Shown here piece after piece: positions 22,568 to 30,284 of a stretch of 46,311 bases of DNA (the first letter of the stretch is position 1; each line of letters begins with the position of its first letter). Location: positions 1 through 46,311 of IMG/VR virus record IMGVR_UViG_3300032236_001318. One strand, 5' to 3'. The notes under the pieces were generated by a model. That model saw only the letters and a program-made list of their open reading frames with translations. It was not told where the DNA came from and did not search any database. The translations under genes were made by a program, and so were the position numbers. The stretch is from a virus.

Positions 22568-23673
22568 TGAAGTGGTCGCTGGCAATGATTGTCCGGAACA
22601 ACGAAGATGTCCTCGGACAGACCCTCGCTGGAGTACAAGAGTTCATTGACGAAATAATTATCGTGGATACCGGCTCCACTGACGACACGATTTCAGTAGC
22701 CAAGTCCTACGGAGCGAAGGTTTACGAGTTTGAGTGGATTGATGATTTTGCCGCTGCCCGAAATTACTCGTTCTCAAAAGCGACGGGCGATTGGATTATG
22801 TGGTTGGACAGTGGTGACATAATCCCTGATGAGAGCATTGAAGCGTTTAAGAAGTTAAAGCGGAGCGTCACTATTTGCGACCCGAAATCGGACGCTGAGA
22901 TGATTTGCTCGGTTCTCAACCGTGGCATTGACAAGAATGGAACTATTCAGAGCAGTTTCATGACGGTGCGCCTTTTGAAGCGAAGCGCCAACCCGATTTG
23001 GAAGGGCGCTGTTCACGAATGCCCGTATACCGACAACGAGGTTGCCTACGGCGCCGAAGGTTGTGTGGTGAACGACCCGATTGCGTTCGGCTCCACAGCG
23101 ACCGACCGAAACCTGCGTATTTTGGAGCGCCTAATCGCAGAAGGCGACAACTCGCCCAGAACTCGGTACTACCACGGCGTTGAGTTGATGTCGCTCCAGC
23201 GATTTGAGGAAGCGATTGAAGCGTTAGACCGCTACCTTGAACTTGGTGACTTTACTTGGCAGTACTACGACGCCTTGACGCAACAAGCGAAGTGTCACAA
23301 CGCTCTTGCCCAAAGTTCCAAAGCAGCCGAAGCCCTCTTACAGGCGATTTACTTTGACCCGACCCGTGCTGAAGCGTTTGTGATGTTGGGCGACGCCTAC
23401 TACGCCAAGGGCGAATGGAAGCGAGCGTTGCCGTTCTACCAAGCAGTCACGGGAATGGAAATCCCCCTTGACGGTTCGTTTACAAACACGATTTGCTACT
23501 CCTATTTGCCTTGGGAACGCATTGGTGTTTGCCTTCTACAACTTGAGCGTAAGAAGGAAGCGATTTCGGCACTCCACGAAGCAATCAAACTCGCTGACGA
23601 GGTTGTTGGCGCCCGATTGAAAACGCTCGTCAAAGTAATCAAGAACCCTGCGCTGGCTAAGAACTACGAGTAG
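22567..23673 (+). CDS. GT2 glycosyltransferase with C-terminal TPR-like repeats
   Basis: The 368-aa protein has a GT-A domain: SLAMIVRNNEDVL at the start, EIIIVDTGSTDDT (nucleotide binding), DDFAAARNYSF and the DxD-like WLDSGD near residue 77. After about residue 190 it becomes helical repeats (RFEEAIEALDRYLELGD, AEAFVMLGDAYYAKGEW). This SunS/WaaE-like architecture transfers sugars to peptide, lipid or DNA acceptors. Its place between a GP88-like and a DNA methyltransferase gene leaves the acceptor open. Confidence 0.85.
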   Translation: MKWSLAMIVRNNEDVLGQTLAGVQEFIDEIIIVDTGSTDDTISVAKSYGAKVYEFEWIDDFAAARNYSFSKATGDWIMWLDSGDIIPDESIEAFKKLKRSVTICDPKSDAEMICSVLNRGIDKNGTIQSSFMTVRLLKRSANPIWKGAVHECPYTDNEVAYGAEGCVVNDPIAFGSTATDRNLRILERLIAEGDNSPRTRYYHGVELMSLQRFEEAIEALDRYLELGDFTWQYYDALTQQAKCHNALAQSSKAAEALLQAIYFDPTRAEAFVMLGDAYYAKGEWKRALPFYQAVTGMEIPLDGSFTNTICYSYLPWERIGVCLLQLERKKEAISALHEAIKLADEVVGARLKTLVKVIKNPALAKNYE

Positions 23674-23717
23674 TGAAATCCCCACTTGTGAGCGTCGTCA
23701 CGCACTAAAGTGGCGTT

Positions 23718-24752
23718 ATGACGGAAGAGCAACTGACACTTTTCAGTAACTCCGATTTCGTAGCGCCCCGACTTTCGGCGGAACAAGAGCATGAAGTTTT
23801 GCTCGGCATACTTTCTCGCTGGCGAGAGCGTGGATTTCCCTACTACTCCACGGATTTCAGTAAACGAGAACACGAGTGGGAGAAGTTCGTCCGCTCTCCT
23901 AGGAACATTATTGAGGGAACGGTTATACGCCAGACCATGGCTGGACTTGCGCTGGCGTGGTCGTACTTTCCCCACGCTTGGGAAGTGCGGGTGCGTAACG
24001 CTCGTACGCCCATGGACATTTGGAACTCCGACGAACTCATGCTTCAAGCCATTCGGCGTCGCTTGGAACGCTCTGGCATACCGATTTCAGTAAACACTGA
24101 CCTGACCCCAGCCCGATTGCGGAAGGCGTTTGGTTCGGTGAGCCGAGTACAACGAGTTTCCAATTTCCGTCCCACCGCTGCTCGGGCGTTATACGACAGA
24201 TACGCCGACGGTGCTGTTTGGGATTTGTCCTGTGGCTACGGCGGACGGCTACTTGGAGCGATTGCGTCGCCCAAGGTGACGACCTACTTTGGAACCGACC
24301 CTGCGACCAAGACCTACGAGGGGCTGTGTGCGCTCCGAGACGACTTCGCCCACAAGACCGATACCGAGGTGTTGCTCCATTGCGTTGGTTCTGAGGACTT
24401 TGTGCCGGAGCCGGAGAGCCTGTCTTTTGCGTTCACTTCGCCCCCGTACTTCAGTACCGAGCAGTACGCCTACGAGGATACGCAATCGTTCGTGCGCTTC
24501 CCCGAGCGTGAGCAATGGAACGAGGGCTTTTTGCGAGCGTCCGTGCGTAACGCCCACAAGGGGCTACGACACGGCGCACATCTGGCGCTGAATGTCGCCA
24601 ACACACGAGAACACCCGACGCTAGAAGCCGACACGGTGCGTATCGCTACCGAGGAAGGCTTCATGCTGACCGAGACACTTCAGTTGGCGTTGTCCGCTGT
24701 GACGAATGGTGGGTTCAAGTACGAACCGACCTTCGTGTTTGTTAAGCCCTAG
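23718..24752 (+). CDS. DNA methyltransferase-like protein (TSPPYF type)
   Basis: The 344-aa protein has a SAM-binding motif VWDLSCGYGGRLLGA and the catalytic motif FTSPPYF near residue 241. S-P-P-Y points to amino-methylation (N4-cytosine or N6-adenine type) rather than C5. The N-terminal half is a helical domain also seen in the paralogue at 41458-42495. The ATG lies 6 nt after TAAAGT and codons 5-7 contain CAACTGACAC, so a leaderless start is likely. No restriction partner is adjacent, so host-restriction avoidance or a step in base modification is possible. Confidence 0.85.
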   Translation: MTEEQLTLFSNSDFVAPRLSAEQEHEVLLGILSRWRERGFPYYSTDFSKREHEWEKFVRSPRNIIEGTVIRQTMAGLALAWSYFPHAWEVRVRNARTPMDIWNSDELMLQAIRRRLERSGIPISVNTDLTPARLRKAFGSVSRVQRVSNFRPTAARALYDRYADGAVWDLSCGYGGRLLGAIASPKVTTYFGTDPATKTYEGLCALRDDFAHKTDTEVLLHCVGSEDFVPEPESLSFAFTSPPYFSTEQYAYEDTQSFVRFPEREQWNEGFLRASVRNAHKGLRHGAHLALNVANTREHPTLEADTVRIATEEGFMLTETLQLALSAVTNGGFKYEPTFVFVKP

Positions 24753-24970
24753 CGACGAGGCGTCGTGAGGACGAAGATGAGCGAGATGAGGATAGCGAAG
24801 CCAAACTCAATCGTAAAGAACACGCCCAAGCCACGAGCGAGGGTTGCCCAAATGTTCGTCGTCGCCAAATAGGGAGCGAGTGCGCTCGTCCACATGAGGG
24901 CGAGGAACATTGAGACGAGATGAATGAACGGCGTGTACTTGTTGCCACGCTTGCGACGGTTGGTGTTCAT
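24749..24970 (-). CDS. Two-TM membrane protein
   Basis: The 73-aa protein has a very basic start (MNTNRRKRGNKYTPF) and two hydrophobic helices (about 17-36 and 46-68). It converges with the methyltransferase gene (4-nt overlap). Function unknown. Confidence 0.65.
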   Translation of the reverse strand: MNTNRRKRGNKYTPFIHLVSMFLALMWTSALAPYLATTNIWATLARGLGVFFTIEFGFAILISLIFVLTTPRR

Positions 24971-25305
24971 GATTGCTCCTTAGGGGTCAGGTAATAGGTT
25001 TGTAGCACCGAGCGCACGAGGCTCTCAATGTTTGTTTCAAGCGACAGTGCGTTTCCGAATTCAACGCCTTGCTCGCCATGCTCAACAATCATTCCGTCCA
25101 CAGCGACCGTGTAGGTGCTGTCGGTGTTGCTGAGTTCTAGTCCCAAGACAACGCCGTTCACGACGGAGAGGACATGGGTGTAGGTGTCGGCGTCCGCAAA
25201 GGACACACGGTCAATCGCCTTGGCGACAATCTCGGCTGAGGTGTCCCACGCCATGAGCGTCTCAATGCGACCGACGAGGGCTGGGTCATTGGTGACGGCG
25301 TACAT
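24967..25305 (-). CDS. Hypothetical protein
   Basis: The 112-aa protein starts at the ATG at 25305 (MYAVTNDPALVGRIETLMAW), overlapping the Zn-ribbon stop as TGATG. The longer frame to 25392 runs inside that gene. It is a mixed alpha/beta protein. Not recognised. Confidence 0.65.
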   Translation of the reverse strand: MYAVTNDPALVGRIETLMAWDTSAEIVAKAIDRVSFADADTYTHVLSVVNGVVLGLELSNTDSTYTVAVDGMIVEHGEQGVEFGNALSLETNIESLVRSVLQTYYLTPKEQS

Positions 25306-25445
25306 CAGTTGCCTCGCACAATCGTCTTGGGAGCCTTCTCGCCACAGTCGGCGCAACGCAGGTTCTCCCAATACTTGGAACCGCAGTCGCAACGGTGGAC
25401 GCCTTCAAGGTCAGCGTCGGAACGCACGGGGATTGTCTTGGTCAT
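25305..25445 (-). CDS. 46-aa zinc-ribbon protein
   Basis: The frame from the ATG at 25445 gives MTKTIPVRSDADLEGVHRCD, CGSKYWENLRCADCGEK and a short basic tail. CDCGSKYW...CADCGEK is a four-Cys zinc ribbon. AAGGAG lies upstream, preceded by AACTGACC and a promoter at 25479-25508. Confidence 0.7.
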   Translation of the reverse strand: MTKTIPVRSDADLEGVHRCDCGSKYWENLRCADCGEKAPKTIVRGN

Positions 25446-25478
25446 GCTCTACTCCTTGGTCAGTTTTCCTACCCACCC

Positions 25479-25508
25479 ATTGTGCCACAGTTCCTATACC
25501 CCCGTCAA
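25479..25508 (-). promoter_or_regulatory. Promoter for the zinc-ribbon gene
   Basis: Minus strand TTGACG (25503-25508), 18 nt, CACAAT (25479-25484). It is divergent from the promoter at 25552-25580. Confidence 0.65.
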
Positions 25509-25551
25509 GTCTTTATCTATAGCGACCCACCAAAATACTTTTTTGAATGAT

Positions 25552-25580
25552 TTGATTTTGTCACAGCGGTGCTGTAGCAT
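25552..25580 (+). promoter_or_regulatory. Promoter for the amidoligase operon
   Basis: TTGATT (25552-25557), 17-nt spacer TTGTCACAGCGGTGCTG, TAGCAT (25575-25580), then a leader with CCAACTGACCAAGGAGCAGAA before the ATG at 25620. Closely matches the promoters at 27791 and 28417. Confidence 0.8.
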
Positions 25581-25619
25581 GGTTATGTTCCAAATGAACC
25601 AACTGACCAAGGAGCAGAA

Positions 25620-26684
25620 ATGCCAGCCAGCAACCGACCAACGCAGTACCAGCGCAGTGCCAACATCACTCGCACTCGTCAGGCGACGATTGCCCGTCAG
25701 GACGAGGCGCTTCGTCTCCGTCGCTCGGGTATGTCGTACATTGAGATTGCCCGTACGCTCGGCTTCACGCCCAACGGCATCGCTCGTCCGCAATCGGCTG
25801 CTGAGGCAGTTCGGGCTGCTGAGCGTCGCCTTGTTGTAGCGAACGCCGACGGCGCTGTTGCGACCGTCGCCCAGACTGCGACCGTTAGCCACCCGTCGCT
25901 TCCGTCCAACCGAACCTTCGGCTTTGAGTGCGAGTTCTTCGGTATCACGGTTCCTACGGCGCTCAACGCTTTGCGCTCCATTGGCTTGGACGCTGACTTT
26001 GAGACATACCACGCCAACACGGTTCCGTCCGGCTGGTGGAAGATTACGACCGACGGTTCGGTGACCGCTCGTGGCACCGGCATGGGTCGTGGTCTTGAAA
26101 TGGTGTCGCCGGTTCTCCGTGGCGAGCAGGGCTTGGAGATTGCTTCCAAGGCAGTCAAGGCGCTCCTGAACGCTGGTGCGAAGGTAGACCGTACTTGCGG
26201 ACTTCATGTCCACCTCGGCATGGACGGCTTGTCCGGCGCTGACCTCATCAAGGTCGTTGAGTTCTACTCTGCGAACCAGAACAACATCAACAATGTTGTT
26301 TCGCAGTCTCGCCACAACACTCGCTGGGCGAAGCGTTACGACACGAGCGTGTACCGCACCGCTTTTGAGAGCATTCGCAACACGAACTCCACCAGCGAGT
26401 TGCGTAATGCGGTCGGTCGTTTTGACCGCTACATGACGGTGAACCTGACCTCGTACTCCAAGTACGGCACGGTTGAGTTCCGCCAGCACCAAGGCACTCT
26501 CAACGCCGAGAAGGTTGTGTCGTGGGTCAAGTTCGTCATGGCGCTGACCGAGAAGGCTGTCGCTACGACCGACCCGACCGAGGCGTTCGCTTCGTTCCCC
26601 GAGTTGCTGGGCAACCTTCCGCTCTCCGAAGAGACGGTGGCGTTCCTGAACCGTCGCTCCGAGACGCTCGTTGCTAGTCGCTAG
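25620..26684 (+). CDS. Amidoligase-family enzyme (glutamine synthetase-like fold) with N-terminal HTH
   Basis: The 354-aa protein has an N-terminal helical segment (residues about 15-60, EALRLRRSGMSYIEIARTLGF), which looks like a helix-turn-helix. The amidoligase core then shows FGFECEFFGI, WWKITTDGSVT, GRGLEMVSPVL, CGLHVHLGMD and GTVEFRQHQGTL. These are the metal- and ATP-binding acidic, His and Arg residues of the amidoligase branch of the glutamine synthetase-like superfamily. Such enzymes form amide bonds, and in phages they pair with a glutamine amidotransferase, as here. The substrate is unknown; cell-wall or protein modification has been proposed. Confidence 0.88.
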   Translation: MPASNRPTQYQRSANITRTRQATIARQDEALRLRRSGMSYIEIARTLGFTPNGIARPQSAAEAVRAAERRLVVANADGAVATVAQTATVSHPSLPSNRTFGFECEFFGITVPTALNALRSIGLDADFETYHANTVPSGWWKITTDGSVTARGTGMGRGLEMVSPVLRGEQGLEIASKAVKALLNAGAKVDRTCGLHVHLGMDGLSGADLIKVVEFYSANQNNINNVVSQSRHNTRWAKRYDTSVYRTAFESIRNTNSTSELRNAVGRFDRYMTVNLTSYSKYGTVEFRQHQGTLNAEKVVSWVKFVMALTEKAVATTDPTEAFASFPELLGNLPLSEETVAFLNRRSETLVASR

Positions 26685-26719
26685 TCCAATCAACTGACAA
26701 AAGAAAAGAGGAAATCATT

Positions 26720-27451
26720 ATGTGCGGTATCGCAGGATTTTGTATTCACAAGGACGACAAAATTAACGCCAAGAAGTTGTCCATGGCAATGCTGAACCAG
26801 ATTGTCTCTCGTGGCGAGGACGCTACGGGGGCTGCTTGGGTTAAGTCTGACAAGGCGACCAAGAAGGCGAGCATTGCTGTTAGCAAGGCGCCGGTTCCGG
26901 CGTACAACTTTGAGCAGTACCTCGCTCAAATGGATACGAACACGAAGCGAGCAATCCTTCACACTCGTTGGGCGACCAAGGGAACGCCACAGAACAACCT
27001 GAACAACCACCCAATCGTTTCGGGTCGCATTGTCGGCGTACATAACGGGGTGCTGTCCAACGACGACGCTGTGTTTGATTACTTCCGTGAGGCTCGTAAG
27101 GCGCAAGTAGATAGCGAAGCAGCCTTCGCCCTACTGAACCGCACGGTGTACTCACCGGCTCAAGTGCTTAAGTCGCTCCAAGGTCGGGCAGCCTTGGCTT
27201 GGCTTGACGCTCGTGATAAGCGTGACCTTCATCTCGCTCGTGTCTCGGGCAGTCCGCTCGCTATCGGCGCAACCGAGGCTGGCTCGCTGTTCTTCGCCTC
27301 AACCATGCCGTTGCTCGTCAATGCCTGTGCTGACGCAAAGGTGGACTTGTCGTGGGCGGAAGAAATCAACCCCATGACTTACATCAAGGTTCGCAACGGC
27401 GAAATCATTGAATTGGAAAACATTGGTGAGAGCCTTAAGGAGATTGCGTAA
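26720..27451 (+). CDS. Class II glutamine amidotransferase
   Basis: The 243-aa protein begins MCGIAGFCIHKDDK, with the catalytic N-terminal Cys2, followed by SRGEDATGAAW, ILHTRWATKGTPQNNLNNHP and GRIVGVHNGVLSN, the classic Ntn-type GATase II motifs. It hydrolyses glutamine to give ammonia, which the neighbouring amidoligase could use. No synthase domain follows, so it is a stand-alone glutaminase. The leader has CAACTGACAAAAGAAAAGAGG. It is coupled as TAATG to the next gene. Confidence 0.92.
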   Translation: MCGIAGFCIHKDDKINAKKLSMAMLNQIVSRGEDATGAAWVKSDKATKKASIAVSKAPVPAYNFEQYLAQMDTNTKRAILHTRWATKGTPQNNLNNHPIVSGRIVGVHNGVLSNDDAVFDYFREARKAQVDSEAAFALLNRTVYSPAQVLKSLQGRAALAWLDARDKRDLHLARVSGSPLAIGATEAGSLFFASTMPLLVNACADAKVDLSWAEEINPMTYIKVRNGEIIELENIGESLKEIA

Positions 27452-27789
27452 TGGAAGACAACAACGCTTTCTTGACCCCCAATAAGGCGACATGGACGCT
27501 GGTGTGGGGTGGCGAGAAGTTCGTCGCCCCCTCAGCGTTTGACATTCTTGCCACCATTGGAGAACGCTCGTACATACCAAGCGACCGTAAGTACCCGAAG
27601 CGAGGCATTGCCTATCGGGTGTTTGTCCAGCACCGTGTTCTGATTGACGACGAACTGAGCGACGAGGAATTCCTGACCAAATTGGCGGAGTTCGGGATTG
27701 CGAAACTGACCGTTGAGGGCGTCCGACCCCCAGACATCTTGGACGAGGCGGTGCTGTTTTCCCAAGCGTGGCACGGGGGAACCGATTGA
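27451..27789 (+). CDS. Hypothetical protein after the amidotransferase
   Basis: The 112-aa protein (MEDNNAFLTPNKATWTLVWG) is a mixed alpha/beta protein with a C-terminal acidic helix. Its one-base overlap with the amidotransferase gene suggests it works with the amidoligase pair, perhaps as a partner or substrate. Not recognised. Confidence 0.65.
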   Translation: MEDNNAFLTPNKATWTLVWGGEKFVAPSAFDILATIGERSYIPSDRKYPKRGIAYRVFVQHRVLIDDELSDEEFLTKLAEFGIAKLTVEGVRPPDILDEAVLFSQAWHGGTD

Positions 27790-27790
27790 C

Positions 27791-27819
27791 TTGATTGTGT
27801 CACACCCATGCTGTAGCAT
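27791..27819 (+). promoter_or_regulatory. Promoter for the 27854 gene
   Basis: TTGATT (27791-27796), 17 nt, TAGCAT (27814-27819). The spacer end CACCCATGCTG and the leader GCAACTGACCAAAGGAG match the other members of the family. Confidence 0.8.
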
Positions 27820-27853
27820 GGTTATGTAAGAGCAACTGACCAAAGGAGTTCCA

Positions 27854-28411
27854 ATGACCGCCAAGAGCAAGCCCACCAAGACCGGCTTCGTACCGTGCGA
27901 GCGTTGTAACGGCAGGGGCGAGTGGGGTCGGGAAATCCGCAACGGCAACCTCGTCTCCCTCGGCGTTTGCTTCCGTTGCCGTGGCGCCAAGGCTGACCCC
28001 CGTGCGAAGTCGTGGGTGTTCACTTCCGAGTGGACTGAGGAAGAGCGTGAGGCGTTCATCATCAAGGAAGAAGCCAAGGCTGAGGCTCGCCGTATGAAGG
28101 CTTTTGAGAAGCGTGAGGCGGAGCGTCTCGCCAAGTTCCCACCCGTGGTTGCTCCGGTCGTTGAGCCGGTCGTTGAGCCGGTCAAGACCCCTGCGCCCAC
28201 CGGCAAAGTTGAGGTCGTTGCGACCGTCCTCGGCTTCAAGGGTGGGAAGGTTCTCATGGAGAGTGTTGAGGGCTGGCGCCTGTTCACTTCTTGCCCCGAC
28301 GGTGATTGGGAGCGTGGCGACACTATCCGCTTCACGGTCACGGTTGAGCAGTCTGACCGTGACGCCTTCTTCGCCTTCGGAAAGCGCCCGTCCGTTGCCG
28401 AGAAGATTTGA
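27854..28411 (+). CDS. Zn-finger protein with C-terminal beta domain
   Basis: The 185-aa protein has an N-terminal DnaJ-like cluster (CERCNGRGEW...CFRCRGAKA, residues 15-44), a charged helix (EEREAFIIKEEAKAEARR), a Pro/Val/Glu linker with a repeated VVEPV unit, and a C-terminal beta domain (VEVVATVLGFKGGKVLMESV...GDTIRFTVTVE) that looks like an OB fold. RNA or DNA binding is plausible. Similar architectures occur in actinophages without known function. Confidence 0.75.
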   Translation: MTAKSKPTKTGFVPCERCNGRGEWGREIRNGNLVSLGVCFRCRGAKADPRAKSWVFTSEWTEEEREAFIIKEEAKAEARRMKAFEKREAERLAKFPPVVAPVVEPVVEPVKTPAPTGKVEVVATVLGFKGGKVLMESVEGWRLFTSCPDGDWERGDTIRFTVTVEQSDRDAFFAFGKRPSVAEKI

Positions 28412-28416
28412 TTAAC

Positions 28417-28445
28417 TTGATTTCGTCTCACCCATGCTGTACCCT
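28417..28445 (+). promoter_or_regulatory. Promoter for the 28480 gene
   Basis: TTGATT (28417-28422), 17 nt, TACCCT (28440-28445), with CACCCATGCTG before the -10 and CCAACTGACCCC in the leader. Confidence 0.75.
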
Positions 28446-28479
28446 TTTCTAGTACCAACTGACCCCGTAGGAGAACCTG

Positions 28480-29301
28480 ATGAACTTGATTGAAACGAAC
28501 CTCTTGGAACTTCGTGCTGGCATTGTCCAACGAGCCGAACAAATCGCTCAGACTACAACGCCCGTCGCCCGTGTTGAGGTGTCGCAAGCCGTGGGCTTCA
28601 CGGTCGCTGACCTGCTTGACCTTGAAGCGAACGAGTACGGACGCTACGCCCTCGTTCTGGTTTCTGACCCTGCGTTCGTCAAGTCCGAGATTGCGCTGTT
28701 GCGTCAGGACGCCACGCCGGTCGTGCGCCGTATGTTCTCCGCCTTCGTCAAGGGCTTGGACGAAGCCATGGTCGTTGCCCAGAGCCGTCACACCAGAGAC
28801 ATTGCGAACAAGTTGGAGAGTTTGCTCGTGGCGGATAGCCGTCGCTCCGCTGGGATTGGTCGCCCGTTCGCTCGCCTCGGCGTCGTTGATTTGGTTCGCC
28901 TCAACAACGAACTCGTTGGAGCGGTCACTCGGGGTCGCTTCGTCATTGACGGTGAAGAGCAAGGCTCCGACAACTTCCGCACCTTGCTTGAGGGTACGGA
29001 AATCTACGCTACGACCCGTAGTCGCTTCAAGGTCGGTGCTGACGGTACGCCCACGCACTCATTCCGCCACACGATTTCGGCTAGTGGTTCTCTCCAACCC
29101 TTCTTGAGCGAGTACCGCCAAGCCTCGGGTGCTGAGCGTATCTTCATAGAGCGCCACAACTCTTCGCTGGGCGACGGCGTAGAACACATCAAGTCCTTTG
29201 TTCAGGTTGTCCTGACCAAAATCTCTGATGAGTTGTCCGCTCGTGTTGCCGAGTGCGCCGAGCAAGGCATGAACCTCGTGGTGACCAAGACCAACCCGTG
29301 A
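28480..29301 (+). CDS. Hypothetical helical protein
   Basis: The 273-aa protein (MNLIETNLLELRAGIVQRAE) is largely helical with a central beta segment (GEEQGSDNFRTLLEGTEIYATTRSRF). GGAG lies upstream of the ATG. No family recognised. It belongs to the rightward run with its own promoter. Confidence 0.7.
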   Translation: MNLIETNLLELRAGIVQRAEQIAQTTTPVARVEVSQAVGFTVADLLDLEANEYGRYALVLVSDPAFVKSEIALLRQDATPVVRRMFSAFVKGLDEAMVVAQSRHTRDIANKLESLLVADSRRSAGIGRPFARLGVVDLVRLNNELVGAVTRGRFVIDGEEQGSDNFRTLLEGTEIYATTRSRFKVGADGTPTHSFRHTISASGSLQPFLSEYRQASGAERIFIERHNSSLGDGVEHIKSFVQVVLTKISDELSARVAECAEQGMNLVVTKTNP

Positions 29302-29360
29302 GAGCGGTAGGTCTGTCACACCCCGTTGAGATACTTAACTGACCAATCAAGGAGCATGAA

Positions 29361-29582
29361 ATGAACCGAATGGAAATCTTGAAGGCACGAGCCGTTGAGG
29401 AAATCGCATGGAGCGTTTACACGCACTACCTCGCCGTCCGTGACGAGAACCCGTCCGAGGTAACCGAGCGCCTTTTCGCAGAAGCGGAGCGAGCCTTCGC
29501 TCAGGCTCAGTTCTCTCGCCGTCTGGCAGAGGGCGACGCTGACGCCCAAGCCACGCATAAGGGGCTTGTAGGGGTCGCATAG
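29361..29582 (+). CDS. Small helical protein
   Basis: The 73-aa protein (MNRMEILKARAVEEIAWSVY) is Ala/Glu-rich and helical. Its leader has TTAACTGACCAATCAAGGAG, and a degenerate promoter (TGTCACACCCCGTTGAGATACT) lies near 29312-29333. It is followed by two hairpins. Not recognised. Confidence 0.65.
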   Translation: MNRMEILKARAVEEIAWSVYTHYLAVRDENPSEVTERLFAEAERAFAQAQFSRRLAEGDADAQATHKGLVGVA

Positions 29583-29643
29583 CCTCGGGGGTACCTTCCC
29601 CTAGGGCGAGGCATTTGAACGCCCCAGAGAGGCTCTGAGGGGC
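29582..29643. terminator. Two adjacent hairpins between converging operons
   Basis: Hairpin 1 pairs GCCTCG (29582-29587) with CGAGGC (29607-29612), with GGGG/CCCC inside. Hairpin 2 pairs GCCCC+AGAG (29621-29629) with CTCT+GGGGC (29633-29643). They sit exactly between the rightward gene ending at 29582 and the leftward terminase gene ending at 29655, so a bidirectional terminator is likely although T-runs are weak. Confidence 0.65.
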
Positions 29644-29654
29644 TCTGGTGGGGA

Positions 29655-30284
29655 CTAAAAAGCCCAGCCGTTGCGCTGACCCAGCCCAATTGCCTGAATT
29701 CCGGCGATTGACTTACGGGGGCGTCGTCCCTGTAGGTTCAACTCCGCCAGCGCCCACACAAGGGCGTCAAGGCGGTCTGGTGACTTGGAGCCACGCTTGC
29801 CTTCGGCTGGTGGCACCCAACTCGTCATCTGTTCTTCCAATTGGGCGTACTGCGTCGGGTCGCCTAGGTGGTGTACTCGTCCTTGCTCGTAGAGCGCCAC
29901 GATTGGTTCCGCACGGGCTTTTTTGTTCTCACGGGCGTTCGGTCGGCTAATCGGTAGGTCGGCTCGCTTCGTACGCAACGCCATTTCCAAGAGTTCTTGC
30001 CCTTGGTTGCCTTCAATGACAATCAAGTTGGCGTTCCAATCCTCAAAGACCTCAATGACACGCTGTACCCACTTGTCCACGGAGTTCTTGTTGGACTTAG
30101 GGAGCGTGGCGTCCTGAAGCACATAGCCGTGCGCCGTACAGTGGTTGAGGACGCAACTATCCGGCTGGTGAGGGCCGCTCGCTACGACGACAATCCCCGT
30201 TTCGTCTGCGTCGTCGCCGGAAGTTACCGACGGGTCTACGCCAACCACAATTTTAGTGAAATCCTCTATGGAGACTTCAATCAT
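29655..30284 (-). CDS. Large terminase nuclease subunit (TerL C-terminal half as a separate gene)
   Basis: The product starts at the ATG at 30284 (MIEVSIEDFTKIVVGVDPSV) and has 209 aa. It holds the RNase H-like terminase nuclease: VGVDPSVTSGDDADETGIVVV, NLIVIEGNQGQELLEMAL and the final SPDRLDALVWALAEL, giving the three acidic metal-binding positions. The gene carries no ATPase motif. Its start overlaps the stop of the ATPase gene by 8 nt (ATGATTGA), so the two halves are translationally coupled. A frameshift error in the sequence is possible, but the reading frames join at a natural linker. Confidence 0.85.
   Translation of the reverse strand: MIEVSIEDFTKIVVGVDPSVTSGDDADETGIVVVASGPHQPDSCVLNHCTAHGYVLQDATLPKSNKNSVDKWVQRVIEVFEDWNANLIVIEGNQGQELLEMALRTKRADLPISRPNARENKKARAEPIVALYEQGRVHHLGDPTQYAQLEEQMTSWVPPAEGKRGSKSPDRLDALVWALAELNLQGRRPRKSIAGIQAIGLGQRNGWAF

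Noticed and set aside
23718-24752. Restriction-modification system
   Set aside because: No restriction endonuclease or specificity gene is adjacent to either methyltransferase, and the PD-(D/E)XK protein lies far away in another transcript.
25494-26693. Minus-strand frame of 399 codons opposite the amidoligase
   Set aside because: The plus strand has clear amidoligase motifs. The antisense frame reads as Arg/Val-rich noise.
27532-29058. Long minus-strand frame of 508 codons
   Set aside because: It lies antisense to three well-supported rightward genes with promoters and ribosome sites, and its product has no domain and biased composition. It is a shadow of the plus-strand codon pattern.
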